Shown here: one piece after another, positions 35,825-44,448 of the stretch | Layout: the number at the start of each line of letters is the position of its first letter | How positions within the stretch are numbered: the first letter of the stretch is position 1 | DNA from: Rhizobium oryzicola | Lineage (GTDB): Bacteria; Pseudomonadota; Alphaproteobacteria; Rhizobiales; Rhizobiaceae | DNA length: 64,000 nt | NCBI RefSeq assembly: GCF_030504645.1 | Contig: NZ_JAUKWQ010000001.1 | Coordinates: forward strand, 310,001-374,000 | Direction of reading: 5' to 3' | Program-made: the position numbers and the translations under genes | Notes under the pieces: generated by a model | Seen by the model: the letters and a program-made list of their open reading frames with translations, nothing else | What the model was told of the DNA's origin: nothing | Databases searched by the model: none

Positions 35825-36280
35825 TCAGAGTTCCATTTCCCGGTGGGCGACGGTCGCGTTGAATTCTGCAAAGAACTGCTGCGCGAGTTTCTGTGAGGTA
35901 GAGCCGATCAGGCGTGATCCGAGCTGTGCCAGCTTGCCGCCCACTTGCGCGTCTGCCGAATAGCGCAGGATGGTTTCGTTGCCTTCCTCGGTCAGTTGAA
36001 CATCGGCAAAGCCCTTCGCAAAGCCTGCAATACCGCCCTTGCCTTCGCCTGATATCCGGTAGCTTTCGGGAGCGTTGATGTCGCTCAGCGTCACCTCGCC
36101 GGCGAAGTTGGCGGAGACGGGTCCAATCTTGATACGCACCGTTGCAGCAAGTTCAGTTTGGGACTTCTGTTCAAGAGTCTGGCAGCCGGGAATACACTGC
36201 CGCAGGATTTCGGGATCGTTCAAGGCAGCCCAGACAATATGACGCGGGGCCGCAATGCGTTCTTCGCCGCTGATTTCCAT
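35825..36280 (-). CDS. CoxG/SRPBCC family protein (carbon monoxide dehydrogenase subunit G-like)
   Basis: A 151-residue START/SRPBCC-fold protein of the CoxG group: MEISGEERIAAPRHIVWAAL at the N-terminus, CIPGCQTLEQ, the glycine-rich GEGKGGIAGFAKGFADVQL, and the C-terminal helix AQLGSRLIGSTSQKLAQQFF. CoxG proteins help assemble or anchor molybdenum CO-dehydrogenase-type hydroxylases, but no coxSLM genes are near, so it may be a stand-alone lipid- or cofactor-binding protein. It converges with lapA across repeat copy B. Confidence 0.83.
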   Translation of the reverse strand: MEISGEERIAAPRHIVWAALNDPEILRQCIPGCQTLEQKSQTELAATVRIKIGPVSANFAGEVTLSDINAPESYRISGEGKGGIAGFAKGFADVQLTEEGNETILRYSADAQVGGKLAQLGSRLIGSTSQKLAQQFFAEFNATVAHREMEL

Positions 36281-36388
36281 AAGCTCCTCCCAGGCCGGAC
36301 TCCTCTTCCGGCAATGACATCCTTATGTATCGCAGATGGGAAAGGCCTTTGCCAAGGGCAAAGCGGATGCTATCTGCTCGCCGGAACA

Positions 36389-37492
36389 ATGGCGACAAAC
36401 CGGGTGGACGCGTTGAAGAAGAAACTAGACCGGCATGAGGCGCGGCCAAAGGCGCAAAAGCAGGAGTTTCGGCCACGTCCGAAAACGCCGGCGCAACCGC
36501 AGCCGCAAGCAAAGCCAAAAGCCGTTGAACCAAAGTCTACCGAGGCGCCCGCCCGCCCGTTGCTCGATCGGCGCGGAGAGCGCCCGCCAGAGCGTGTTCC
36601 CGTTATCCTCGAATCATCAGGCGCGGGAGATTTCCATCTCATTGATAGCGGTGATGGTCTAAAGCTGGAGCAATACGGTCCCTATCGAATCGTGCGGCCG
36701 GAAGCGCAGGCGCTTTGGCGTCCGTCCGAAAGCGCGCAGGTCTGGGAAAAGGCGGATGCGATCTTCACCGGAGATACGGACGAAGATGGCATGGGTCGCT
36801 GGCGTTTTCCCCGCGAGGCACTTGGCGAAACCTGGCCGCTCTCTTTGCTCGGCGTCGATTTCCTGGGCCGTTTCACCGCCTTTCGGCATGTGGGCATTTT
36901 CCCGGAGCAGATCGTTCACTGGCGTTGGGTGAAGGAACAGCAGGAGGCGGCCGGCCGACCGCTGAAGGTCCTCAATCTGTTCGGCTATACCGGCGTTGCC
37001 TCATTGGTAGCGGCCGCCGCCGGTGCGGAAGTAACCCATGTGGATGCCTCCAAGAAGGCGATCGGCTGGGCGCGGGAAAACCAGACGCTGGCGCGGCTCG
37101 ACCGGGCGCCGATCCGCTGGATGTGCGATGACGCGATGAAATTCATCCTGCGCGAGGAGCGCCGCGGCAACCGCTATGACATCATCCTGGCGGACCCACC
37201 CAAGTTCGGGCGCGGACCCAATGGCGAAGTGTTCCATCTCTTCGAACAACTGCCGCTGATGCTGGATGTCTGCCGTGAGCTTTTGTCAGAAAAATCTGTG
37301 GGCCTTGTTCTGACGGCCTATTCAATTCGCGCGAGCTTCTATTCCATTCACGAGTTGATGCGGGAGACCATGCGCGGCGCCGGCGGCGTTGTGGAATCCG
37401 GCGAGCTTGTCATTCGTGAAGCCGGCGTGGACGGCAAGGCATCGGGCAGGGCGCTTTCCACTTCTCTCTTTAGCCGCTGGGTAAGGCAATGA
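36389..37492 (+). CDS. Class I SAM-dependent rRNA methyltransferase (RlmI/RlmK-like)
   Basis: A 367-residue RNA methyltransferase. After a low-complexity basic/proline-rich N-terminus (about 1-60) comes a SAM-binding domain with LNLFGYTGVASLVAAAAGA near residue 195, DASKKAIGWARENQ and the catalytic-site motif ILADPPKFGRGP near 268. This matches the COG1092-type 23S rRNA methyltransferases, but the N-terminal PUA domain of RlmI is not apparent, so the modified position is uncertain. The start at 36389 is chosen because upstream in-frame sequence is antisense to the CoxG gene. Stop overlaps the next start (ATGA). Confidence 0.84.
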   Translation: MATNRVDALKKKLDRHEARPKAQKQEFRPRPKTPAQPQPQAKPKAVEPKSTEAPARPLLDRRGERPPERVPVILESSGAGDFHLIDSGDGLKLEQYGPYRIVRPEAQALWRPSESAQVWEKADAIFTGDTDEDGMGRWRFPREALGETWPLSLLGVDFLGRFTAFRHVGIFPEQIVHWRWVKEQQEAAGRPLKVLNLFGYTGVASLVAAAAGAEVTHVDASKKAIGWARENQTLARLDRAPIRWMCDDAMKFILREERRGNRYDIILADPPKFGRGPNGEVFHLFEQLPLMLDVCRELLSEKSVGLVLTAYSIRASFYSIHELMRETMRGAGGVVESGELVIREAGVDGKASGRALSTSLFSRWVRQ

Positions 37493-38349
37493 CGGATATT
37501 GATCGCAGGGCAGGTGCCCGACGGGTGGGACAGGTGAAGGAGGTCACCAGCCTCGCCAATCCCATCATCAAGGATATCAAGGCGCTGACCCAGAAGAAGG
37601 AGCGCGAGCAGAGCGGTGCCTTCCTGGCGGAAGGCCTGAAGCTCGTCATCGATGCGCTGGAACTCGGCTGGGAAATCCGTACCCTTGTTTATGCCAAGGC
37701 TGCCAAGGGCAAGCCGCTGGTCGAGCAAGCGGCCGCCAAGACGGTTGCGCGCGGCGGTCTCGTGCTGGAAGTCAGCGAAAAGGTCATCGGCTCCATCACG
37801 CGCCGCGACAATCCGCAAATGGTGGTCGGTGTGTTCGAGCAGCGCTTCGCGCGGCTTGATGATCTCTCGCTCGACAAGTCACAGACCTATGTGGCGCTTG
37901 ACCGCGTACGCGATCCCGGCAATCTCGGTACCATCATCCGCACGGCCGATGCCGCCGGTGCTTCCGGCGTGATTCTGGTTGGCGAATGTACCGATCCGTT
38001 TTCTCTGGAAACGGTGCGCGCCACCATGGGGTCGATCTTCGCGCTTCCCGTGCTGCGCGCCACGGAAGCAGAGTTTACCGCCTGGGCGAAGAGATCGGGC
38101 GGGCAGGTGGTGGCAACCCATCTGGCTGGCGCCGTGGATTATAGAACTGTCAACTACGCAGCAAAACCGACGATCATTCTGATGGGCAACGAACAGTCCG
38201 GCCTGCCACCCAGCCTCGCCAAATCGGCTGACCGTTTGGCACGCATTCCCCAGCAGGGCCGTGCCGATTCGCTGAACCTTGCGGTGGCGACGGCTGTCAT
38301 GTTGTTCGAGGCGCGTCGGCATCTTCTCAATCTGGACCAGACGGCATGA
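37489..38349 (+). CDS. TrmH/SpoU family RNA 2'-O-methyltransferase
   Basis: A 286-residue SpoU (SPOUT) methyltransferase with an N-terminal L30e-like substrate-binding domain ([15 protein letters not shown] region, about 17-100). The three knot motifs are present: [20 protein letters not shown] near 142, [11 protein letters not shown] near 225 and [13 protein letters not shown] near 258. It resembles RlmB-like 23S rRNA enzymes, though the target nucleotide cannot be assigned. Overlaps both neighbours by 4 bp, giving a coupled methyltransferase-methyltransferase-lspA unit. Confidence 0.87.
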   Translation: MTDIDRRAGARRVGQVKEVTSLANPIIKDIKALTQKKEREQSGAFLAEGLKLVIDALELGWEIRTLVYAKAAKGKPLVEQAAAKTVARGGLVLEVSEKVIGSITRRDNPQMVVGVFEQRFARLDDLSLDKSQTYVALDRVRDPGNLGTIIRTADAAGASGVILVGECTDPFSLETVRATMGSIFALPVLRATEAEFTAWAKRSGGQVVATHLAGAVDYRTVNYAAKPTIILMGNEQSGLPPSLAKSADRLARIPQQGRADSLNLAVATAVMLFEARRHLLNLDQTA

Positions 38350-38858
38350 GTTCTATCGACGAAAAGCCCACGCTGTTTGCCCGACCGATCCCCATCCTGA
38401 CCTTCGTGGTGCTGGCGGTGCTGGCGGATCAGTTGATCAAGATCGCGGTTGAGAAATATCTGCCCTTCCAGGATTCGGTCGAGGTGCTGCCTTTCCTGGC
38501 CTTGTATCGCACCTATAATCTCGGCGTGGCCTTTTCCATGCTGGCCGATATGGAAGGCTGGTTCATCGTCGGCATGCGCCTTGTCATCGTCGCCTTTGTT
38601 CTTTGGCTCTGGAAACGTACGCCCAAACACAGGCATTTCGCCCACACAGGTTTTGCACTGATTATTGCCGGGGCTCTTGGCAACCTGTTCGACCGGTTTC
38701 TCTATGGCCATGTGGTGGACTATATCCTGTTCCATACGGGCACCTGGTCTTTTGCCGTGTTCAACCTAGCCGACAGCTTCATCACCATTGGTGCCGGCTG
38801 CGTCATTCTCGATGAGTTGGTCGGCTCGCGTAGCACAAGGACAGATCCTAAAACTTGA
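38346..38858 (+). CDS. lspA: Lipoprotein signal peptidase (signal peptidase II)
   Basis: Integral-membrane aspartic protease that removes the signal peptide from diacylglyceryl-prolipoproteins. 170 residues, four helices, with the conserved [27 protein letters not shown] (first catalytic Asp) and [11 protein letters not shown] (second catalytic Asp). ATG overlaps the preceding stop by 4 bp. Confidence 0.95.
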   Translation: MSSIDEKPTLFARPIPILTFVVLAVLADQLIKIAVEKYLPFQDSVEVLPFLALYRTYNLGVAFSMLADMEGWFIVGMRLVIVAFVLWLWKRTPKHRHFAHTGFALIIAGALGNLFDRFLYGHVVDYILFHTGTWSFAVFNLADSFITIGAGCVILDELVGSRSTRTDPKT

Positions 38859-38906
38859 TCTGCATTTAGAAAGTATTTGGAAGCAAAAGCCTGCTAGGTT
38901 CGCTTT

Positions 38907-41018
38907 ATGCGCGATCTCGCAGACCTGCAAAACCTCCTGAAAGCAGCCTTTGGCGACCCGCAGAAGGCTGAGGGTGATGTGCGTGCCTCGGAAACTGGGT
39001 TGCCGAGAGGCGAGGGCGAGGTCGTAACTCTGCCGCTTCCGGCTGTCGATTTCGCTGCGAGGGCTGGTCTTTCCGCCGCACAATCCTCGGACCATTCAAG
39101 TTTTGAAGAGTCGGCCCAGCCGACACGCTCCGGCGCCGGATTGCAAGCGTTGCTGGATGCGCAGGATCTCTTTGGCGTGCCCGCACTTGTGCGCACACTG
39201 GATGGCCTGCTGCTGGTCGCCAACCGAAGCTTCCAGAAGTTGACCGGCTATACCGATGAACAGCCGATCGAACTCGAGGAACTGGGAATTTCGCTGCGCG
39301 CAGCACCCTCCTTCGAGCCCTATGATGTCGAGGTCTCCACGCGAACCGGTTTTCGTATCCTCGCTTGGCAGGATGCTCGTCTGGTCAGCCCCTCGGGCGG
39401 CGAGAGCCTGTTCTTCAGCATTGCTCGCGATGTGAGCGATGAGCGCGACACGGCGCATTTGCGCGAGGAGGCGCGGCTGCGGGCAGAGCGTGTGGCCGCA
39501 TCCAAATCCCGCCAGGTGGCGACGGTCGTGCATGAGTTGCGCACACCCCTCAACGGCATTCTCGGCATGAGCCATCTCTTGTGGCAGACATCGCTGACGC
39601 TGGAGCAGAAGAACTATATCGGCGGCATTCGCCAGGCAGGCTCGGCGCTTGCGCAGCTTGTCGACGACCTCCTCGACTATGCCACCATGGAAGCCGGCCG
39701 CTTCCGGCTGAACAGCCGCGCCGAAAGCCTTCGCCAGCTCTTGGAAAGTGTGGTCGAGATGCTGGCGCCGCGGGCCCATGAAAAAGGCATCGAGATCGGC
39801 GCGACGGTTTCTTCAGAAGTTCCCTCCCTGATGGACTTCGATCCGGCACGCCTGCGCCAGGTTCTGTTCAACGTCATTGGCAATGCGGTGAAGTTCACGG
39901 CGAAAGGGGGCGTTCTGATCCGGGTCGCCGTCGAGGGCGATGATCTCGTCATCAGCGTGAGGGATACCGGACCCGGCATGTCGGAAGTGGCGCAGCGAAA
40001 GATCTTCGAGGAATTCGAACAGGCGGGCGGCGCGGAAGACAGAAGCGGAGGCACGGGGCTTGGCCTGTCCATCTCTGCGCGCATCCTGAAGGAGTTCAAG
40101 GGCTCGCTCACGGTCATGAGCGAAATCGACAAAGGCAGCATCTTTACCATCCGCTTCCCGGCGGCGCGTGCCGAAGATGGCAAGGAGAGTAGCGACCGGA
40201 TGCTGCTCCTGCGTTCCTCCCGGGTGCTGTTCGTGGCGCCTATCGGACCTGCCGCCAGTGCCACCATCGCGACGATCGAAACGCTTGGCGGACGCTGCCG
40301 CCATGTGCGCACGGCAGAAGAGGCAGAACGCGCGCTCGCACAGGCCGGGCGTCAGGGTAGTGGCTTCACCGACATGATCGTGGACCATCGTACAGCAGGT
40401 CTGGTGGAGAGCCATATGGCCACAGACCTCAGGCGCATCCTGCTGGTGAGCCCGGAGGAGCGCGGTTCGCAGCCCTGGGATTCCTACGATGCCTGGCTGA
40501 TCCGGCCTTTGCGTGAGCAGTCGCTGGTGGATGTGCTGCGTGGCCGGCTCGGCGGTTTCGCAAACAGGCGAACAGAACAGACAGCGGAAGCGTCTTTACC
40601 CGTTGACGATGCGACTCAAGGATTTTCCGTGCTTCTCGCTGAGGATGATCCGGTCAGCGCGATGATGGTCGGCGCCATCCTTCGTCGCGCAGGCTACGAA
40701 GTGCGACACGTGTCCGACATGGATGGATTGCAACAGGCGCGCAATGACCGCCGTCCCGACCTCATCATTTCCGATATTCACATGCCGGGCGGCGATCTGA
40801 CAGACTTTCTTCCTGCTTTCGAAACGGACAAAAACGAACTCCAGGCGGGTGCGCCCCCCCTTCTTGTTCTGAGCGGCGAAACCGATGGCCGCATTCAGGC
40901 CAAAATTCTGGCGCATGGTGTAAAACAAGTGTTGCAAAAGCCGGTTGATCCGCAGGTTTTGTTGCAGGAAGTCCGGTCCGCTCTCTCGGCAAGCCAAGGC
41001 TTTCGCCGCTCATCCTGA
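38907..41018 (+). CDS. PAS-containing hybrid sensor histidine kinase / response regulator
   Basis: A 703-residue soluble hybrid kinase without transmembrane helices. Order: unstructured N-terminus (1-70), PAS-like domain (about 80-190, LFGVPALVRTLDG to SIARDVSDERD), HisKA with phospho-accepting His209 in VVHELRTPLNG, HATPase (N-box NVIGNAVKF near 322, G2 GGTGLGLS near 381), a receiver-like but atypical domain (about 440-545) and a complete C-terminal receiver (about 572-697) with AEDD, phospho-accepting Asp623 in IISDIHMPG and the Lys in QKPVDP. Signal and partner are unknown; a separate output regulator or phosphotransferase is expected. It precedes olsB. Confidence 0.88.
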   Translation: MRDLADLQNLLKAAFGDPQKAEGDVRASETGLPRGEGEVVTLPLPAVDFAARAGLSAAQSSDHSSFEESAQPTRSGAGLQALLDAQDLFGVPALVRTLDGLLLVANRSFQKLTGYTDEQPIELEELGISLRAAPSFEPYDVEVSTRTGFRILAWQDARLVSPSGGESLFFSIARDVSDERDTAHLREEARLRAERVAASKSRQVATVVHELRTPLNGILGMSHLLWQTSLTLEQKNYIGGIRQAGSALAQLVDDLLDYATMEAGRFRLNSRAESLRQLLESVVEMLAPRAHEKGIEIGATVSSEVPSLMDFDPARLRQVLFNVIGNAVKFTAKGGVLIRVAVEGDDLVISVRDTGPGMSEVAQRKIFEEFEQAGGAEDRSGGTGLGLSISARILKEFKGSLTVMSEIDKGSIFTIRFPAARAEDGKESSDRMLLLRSSRVLFVAPIGPAASATIATIETLGGRCRHVRTAEEAERALAQAGRQGSGFTDMIVDHRTAGLVESHMATDLRRILLVSPEERGSQPWDSYDAWLIRPLREQSLVDVLRGRLGGFANRRTEQTAEASLPVDDATQGFSVLLAEDDPVSAMMVGAILRRAGYEVRHVSDMDGLQQARNDRRPDLIISDIHMPGGDLTDFLPAFETDKNELQAGAPPLLVLSGETDGRIQAKILAHGVKQVLQKPVDPQVLLQEVRSALSASQGFRRSS

Positions 41019-41032
41019 ACCTGTGTCATCAT

Positions 41033-41050
41033 CTGTCACTTTATTGTCGT
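41033..41050 (+). promoter_or_regulatory. PHO box upstream of olsB
   Basis: CTGTCAC-TTTA-TTGTCGT matches the PhoB site pattern of two 7-bp half-sites 4 bp apart, the second with two mismatches; a CTGTGTC lies 12 bp further upstream out of register. It ends 47 bp before the olsB start. Phosphate-limitation control of ornithine-lipid synthesis by PhoB is known in Sinorhizobium meliloti. Confidence 0.68.
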
Positions 41051-41097
41051 AGATTGATGTTCTATGAATGCAGCCACTCAGGGACGGGGTGAATCAT

Positions 41098-41967
41098 ATG
41101 ACCATCGATCTGCTCAAGCGCGAAGTCGCCTTGGAAGCCGAACACACCGCACCTTTGCAGCGGCAGGAAACAGACGTATTTGGCCGCATCGGCAGTATGG
41201 AAGTGCGTCTGGCACGTTCGCAAAGGGAAATCGACGCCGCACAGGCGATCCGCTATCGCGTTTTCGTCGAGGAGATGCATGCGCAGTTGCCGCCGGAGGC
41301 GATGCGCCGCCAGCGCGATTTCGACAGCTTTGATGAAATCTGCGACCATCTTCTTGTCGTCGACACGGCTCTTTTCGGCGATCCGGAAGACCAGATTGTC
41401 GGCACCTACCGCCTGCTGCGGCAGGAAGTGGCCATGGCGCATGGCGGTTTTTATTCCGGTTGCGAATATGATCTGGCCCCGCTTCTCGCCCGCCATCCGG
41501 ACAAGCGGTTCATGGAGCTTGGCCGCTCCTGCGTGCTGCCGCATTATCGCACGAAGCGTACGGTCGAACTGTTGTGGCTCGGCAACTGGGCCTATTCCGT
41601 CAAGCATGGCATGGATGCCATGATCGGCTGCGCCTCCTTCCCGGGCATCAGCCCGGAAACCCATGCTCTGGCGCTCTCCTTCCTGCATCATAATGCCCGC
41701 GTGAAGGGGGACTGGACTGTTTCCGCACGGCCAGAACTTTATCGCGATATGGATATGATGCCGGCGGAAGCCGTCAACGCCAAGCGCGCCATCATGGCCA
41801 TGCCGCCGCTCATCAAGGGCTACCTGCGCCTGGGCGCTATGGTGGGTGACGGTGCCGTTGTGGATCAGGCCTTCAACACCACGGATGTGCTGATCGTTCT
41901 GCCGACGGCGTCAATCGCCGGTCGCTACATCAACTATTACGGCGCGGACGCCAGCCGCTTCGCTTGA
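41098..41967 (+). CDS. olsB: L-ornithine N(alpha)-acyltransferase OlsB
   Basis: OlsB transfers a 3-hydroxyacyl chain from ACP to ornithine, the first step of ornithine-lipid synthesis; OlsA then adds the second acyl chain. The 289-residue protein is a GNAT-fold acyltransferase (COG3176) with QAIRYRVFVEEM near residue 46, FMELGRSCVLPHYRTKRTV near 138 and LLWLGNWAYSVKH. Starting at ATG 41098 (MTIDLLKREVAL) agrees with rhizobial OlsB. A PHO box precedes it and a terminator follows. The partner olsA may be the acyltransferase gene beginning at 63952. Confidence 0.91.
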   Translation: MTIDLLKREVALEAEHTAPLQRQETDVFGRIGSMEVRLARSQREIDAAQAIRYRVFVEEMHAQLPPEAMRRQRDFDSFDEICDHLLVVDTALFGDPEDQIVGTYRLLRQEVAMAHGGFYSGCEYDLAPLLARHPDKRFMELGRSCVLPHYRTKRTVELLWLGNWAYSVKHGMDAMIGCASFPGISPETHALALSFLHHNARVKGDWTVSARPELYRDMDMMPAEAVNAKRAIMAMPPLIKGYLRLGAMVGDGAVVDQAFNTTDVLIVLPTASIAGRYINYYGADASRFA

Positions 41968-41984
41968 GATGATCTCTCTTCAAT

Positions 41985-42020
41985 GAAAAAAGGGCCGTCC
42001 CAAAAGGCCGCCCTTTTTTC
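41985..42020. terminator. Bidirectional terminator between olsB and maeB
   Basis: AAAAAAGGGC pairs with GCCCTTTTTT across a 14-nt loop that itself can pair GGCCG-like bases. A- and T-runs on either side allow termination of both convergent transcripts. Confidence 0.85.
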
Positions 42021-42038
42021 ATGTCCGGTGACGGCTGA

Positions 42039-44330
42039 TCAGCTGCCGGCGTTGTAGGCGGCGATTGCTGCCATGTTGACGATGTCGCTGTCCTTGGCGC
42101 CCATGGAGGTGATCTGCACCGACTTGTCGAAGCCGACCAGCAGCGGGCCAATCACGGTCGTGCCGCCCAACTCTTCCAGCATGCGCGTCGAGATGGAAGC
42201 GGAATGAATGGCGGGCATGACCAGAACATTGGCCGTGCTGGACAGGCGGCAGAACGGATACTGTTCCATGCGCTGCGCGTTCAGTGCCACGTCTGCTGCC
42301 ATTTCGCCGTCATATTCGAAGTCGACGCGGCGCTCGTCGAGGATAGCCACCGCCTCGCGCACCCGCTCTGAGCGTTCGCCGCGCGGCTGGCCGAAGGTGG
42401 AATAGGCGAGGAAGGCAACGCGCGGCTCGTACCCCATGCGCCGCGCCATGCGGGCGGCTTCCGTTGCGATATCCGCCAGTTCGTGCGCCGTCGGCATGTC
42501 ATGCACGGCGGTATCCGCCACGAAGACGGTGCGACCGCGCGATACCACCAGCGATACGCCGATCACCCGATGGCCGGGCTTTGCATCGATGCAGCGGCGA
42601 ACGTCTGACAAGGCTGTCGCATAATTGCGGGTGGTGCCCGTCACCATCGCGTCCGCGTCACCGAGCGCCACCATGCAGGCGGCAAAATGGTTGCGGTCGT
42701 TGTTGATCAGGCGCTGCACGTCGCGCAGCAGGTAACCCTCACGCTGCAGGCGGGCGTAGAGATAATCCGTATAGGCTTCGACGCGGGTGGAAAGGCGGGC
42801 ATTGACGATCTCGATGCCGGGGCGATCGAGTTCGATGCCTGCACGTTCCGCCGTCGTGCGGATCACATCGTCACGGCCAAGCAGGATGGCAGTGCCGAGC
42901 CCCTGCGCGATATAGGAGACCGCAGCGCGCATCACCTGTTCTTCTTCCGCTTCCGCGAAGACGACGCGCTTCGGGCGGCGGCGAACCTGCTCGTAAATCC
43001 CTTGCGTGGTTGCCGCGATCGGATCGCGACGGGCGGAAAGCTCGCGGCCATAGGCGTCGAGATCGGTGATCTCCCGCCGTGCTGCGCCGCTTTCCATCGC
43101 CGCCTTGGCAACCGCGACCGGAATGGCCGAGATGAGGCGCGGATCAAAGGGAACCGGAATGATGTATTGCGGCCCGAAACGCGGACGAACGCCCTGATAG
43201 GCGGCGGCAACATCATCAGGCACGTCTTCGCGGGCAAGATTGGCAAGTGCCTCGGCAGCGGCAATCTTCATGGCATCGTTGATCTGCCGGGCGCGAACGT
43301 CAAGCGCGCCACGGAAGATATAGGGGAAGCCGAGAACGTTGTTCACCTGGTTTGGATAGTCGGAGCGACCGGTCGCCATGATCGCATCGTCGCGAATGCG
43401 GGCGACTTCCTCCGGGGTAATTTCCGGGTCCGGGTTCGCCATGGCGAAAATGATCGGTCTGTCCGCCATGGAGCGGATCATCTCTTCCGTGAAGGCGCCC
43501 TTCTGCGAAAGGCCGAAGACCACGTCGGCGCCCTTCATGGCTTCTTCCAGCGTGCGCGTGTCGGTTTTCACCGCATGCGCGCTCTTCCACTGGTTCATGC
43601 CCTCGGTGCGACCCTGATAGATGACTCCCTTGGTGTCGCAGAGAATGATGTTTTCCGAGTTGAAGCCCATCGCCTTGATGAGTTCGATACAGGCAATGGC
43701 CGCAGCACCGGCTCCGTTGCAGACCAGCTTGGTGGTCTTGAGGTCACGGCCCGTCAGTTCCAGCGCGTTGATGAGGCCGGCGGCTGCGATGATCGCGGTG
43801 CCGTGCTGGTCGTCATGAAAGACCGGGATGTCCATCAGCTCGCGCAGGCGGCTTTCGATGATGAAGCATTCCGGTGCCTTGATGTCCTCCAGGTTGATCC
43901 CGCCGAAGGAGGGGCCGAGATAGCGCACACAGTTGATGAACTCGTCGACATTCTCCGTATCGACTTCCAGATCGATGGAATCGACGTCAGCGAAACGCTT
44001 GAAGAGAACAGACTTGCCTTCCATGACCGGCTTGGAGGCGAGCGCGCCGAGATTGCCGAGGCCAAGGATGGCCGTGCCGTTGGAGATGACGGCGACCATA
44101 TTGCCGCGCGTGGTGTAATCATAGGCGGTTGCCGGGTCGGCGGCGATGGCCTTTACCGGCACGGCAACGCCCGGCGAATAGGCGAGCGAAAGGTCGCGCT
44201 GTGTCGCCATGGGTTTGGTGGGGGTAATCTCCAGCTTGCCAGGTCGGCCGGTGCTGTGAAAATCGAGCGCTTCCTGTTCTGTAACGGACGCTTTCTTGCG
44301 CGGCGCAGGCCGATTGTCCATGGACGTCAT
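42039..44330 (-). CDS. maeB: NADP-dependent malic enzyme with phosphotransacetylase-like C-terminal domain
   Basis: Oxidative decarboxylation of malate to pyruvate, supplying NADPH and linking C4-dicarboxylates to acetyl-CoA. The 763-residue form from ATG 44330 has GGAGGAGAC upstream. The malic-enzyme half contains the Tyr in SLAYSPGVAVPVK, FHDDQHGTAII metal site near residue 195 and GAGAAAIACIELI (NADP fold). From about residue 445 (KRVVFAEAEEEQV) follows a phosphotransacetylase-like domain with regulatory rather than catalytic function in studied MaeB enzymes. Rhizobia carry NAD (dme) and NADP (tme) versions; location beside mutS suggests the tme type, by recollection. Confidence 0.92.
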   Translation of the reverse strand: MTSMDNRPAPRKKASVTEQEALDFHSTGRPGKLEITPTKPMATQRDLSLAYSPGVAVPVKAIAADPATAYDYTTRGNMVAVISNGTAILGLGNLGALASKPVMEGKSVLFKRFADVDSIDLEVDTENVDEFINCVRYLGPSFGGINLEDIKAPECFIIESRLRELMDIPVFHDDQHGTAIIAAAGLINALELTGRDLKTTKLVCNGAGAAAIACIELIKAMGFNSENIILCDTKGVIYQGRTEGMNQWKSAHAVKTDTRTLEEAMKGADVVFGLSQKGAFTEEMIRSMADRPIIFAMANPDPEITPEEVARIRDDAIMATGRSDYPNQVNNVLGFPYIFRGALDVRARQINDAMKIAAAEALANLAREDVPDDVAAAYQGVRPRFGPQYIIPVPFDPRLISAIPVAVAKAAMESGAARREITDLDAYGRELSARRDPIAATTQGIYEQVRRRPKRVVFAEAEEEQVMRAAVSYIAQGLGTAILLGRDDVIRTTAERAGIELDRPGIEIVNARLSTRVEAYTDYLYARLQREGYLLRDVQRLINNDRNHFAACMVALGDADAMVTGTTRNYATALSDVRRCIDAKPGHRVIGVSLVVSRGRTVFVADTAVHDMPTAHELADIATEAARMARRMGYEPRVAFLAYSTFGQPRGERSERVREAVAILDERRVDFEYDGEMAADVALNAQRMEQYPFCRLSSTANVLVMPAIHSASISTRMLEELGGTTVIGPLLVGFDKSVQITSMGAKDSDIVNMAAIAAYNAGS

Positions 44331-44448
44331 GTCTCCTCCAGCATCTTGTGGGCATCCGGCAGCTTTCGGATGCATGTTATTGTCTTCACGGGGTCTTCAT
44401 CGATAGAGTCGCAACCACGCCCGCGCAATAAAAAATGGCCGAAACCTC

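Noticed and set aside
35825-36280. CO-dehydrogenase gene cluster suggested by the CoxG-like gene
   Set aside because: No coxS, coxL, coxM or other molybdenum-hydroxylase gene is nearby; CoxG-fold proteins often occur alone.
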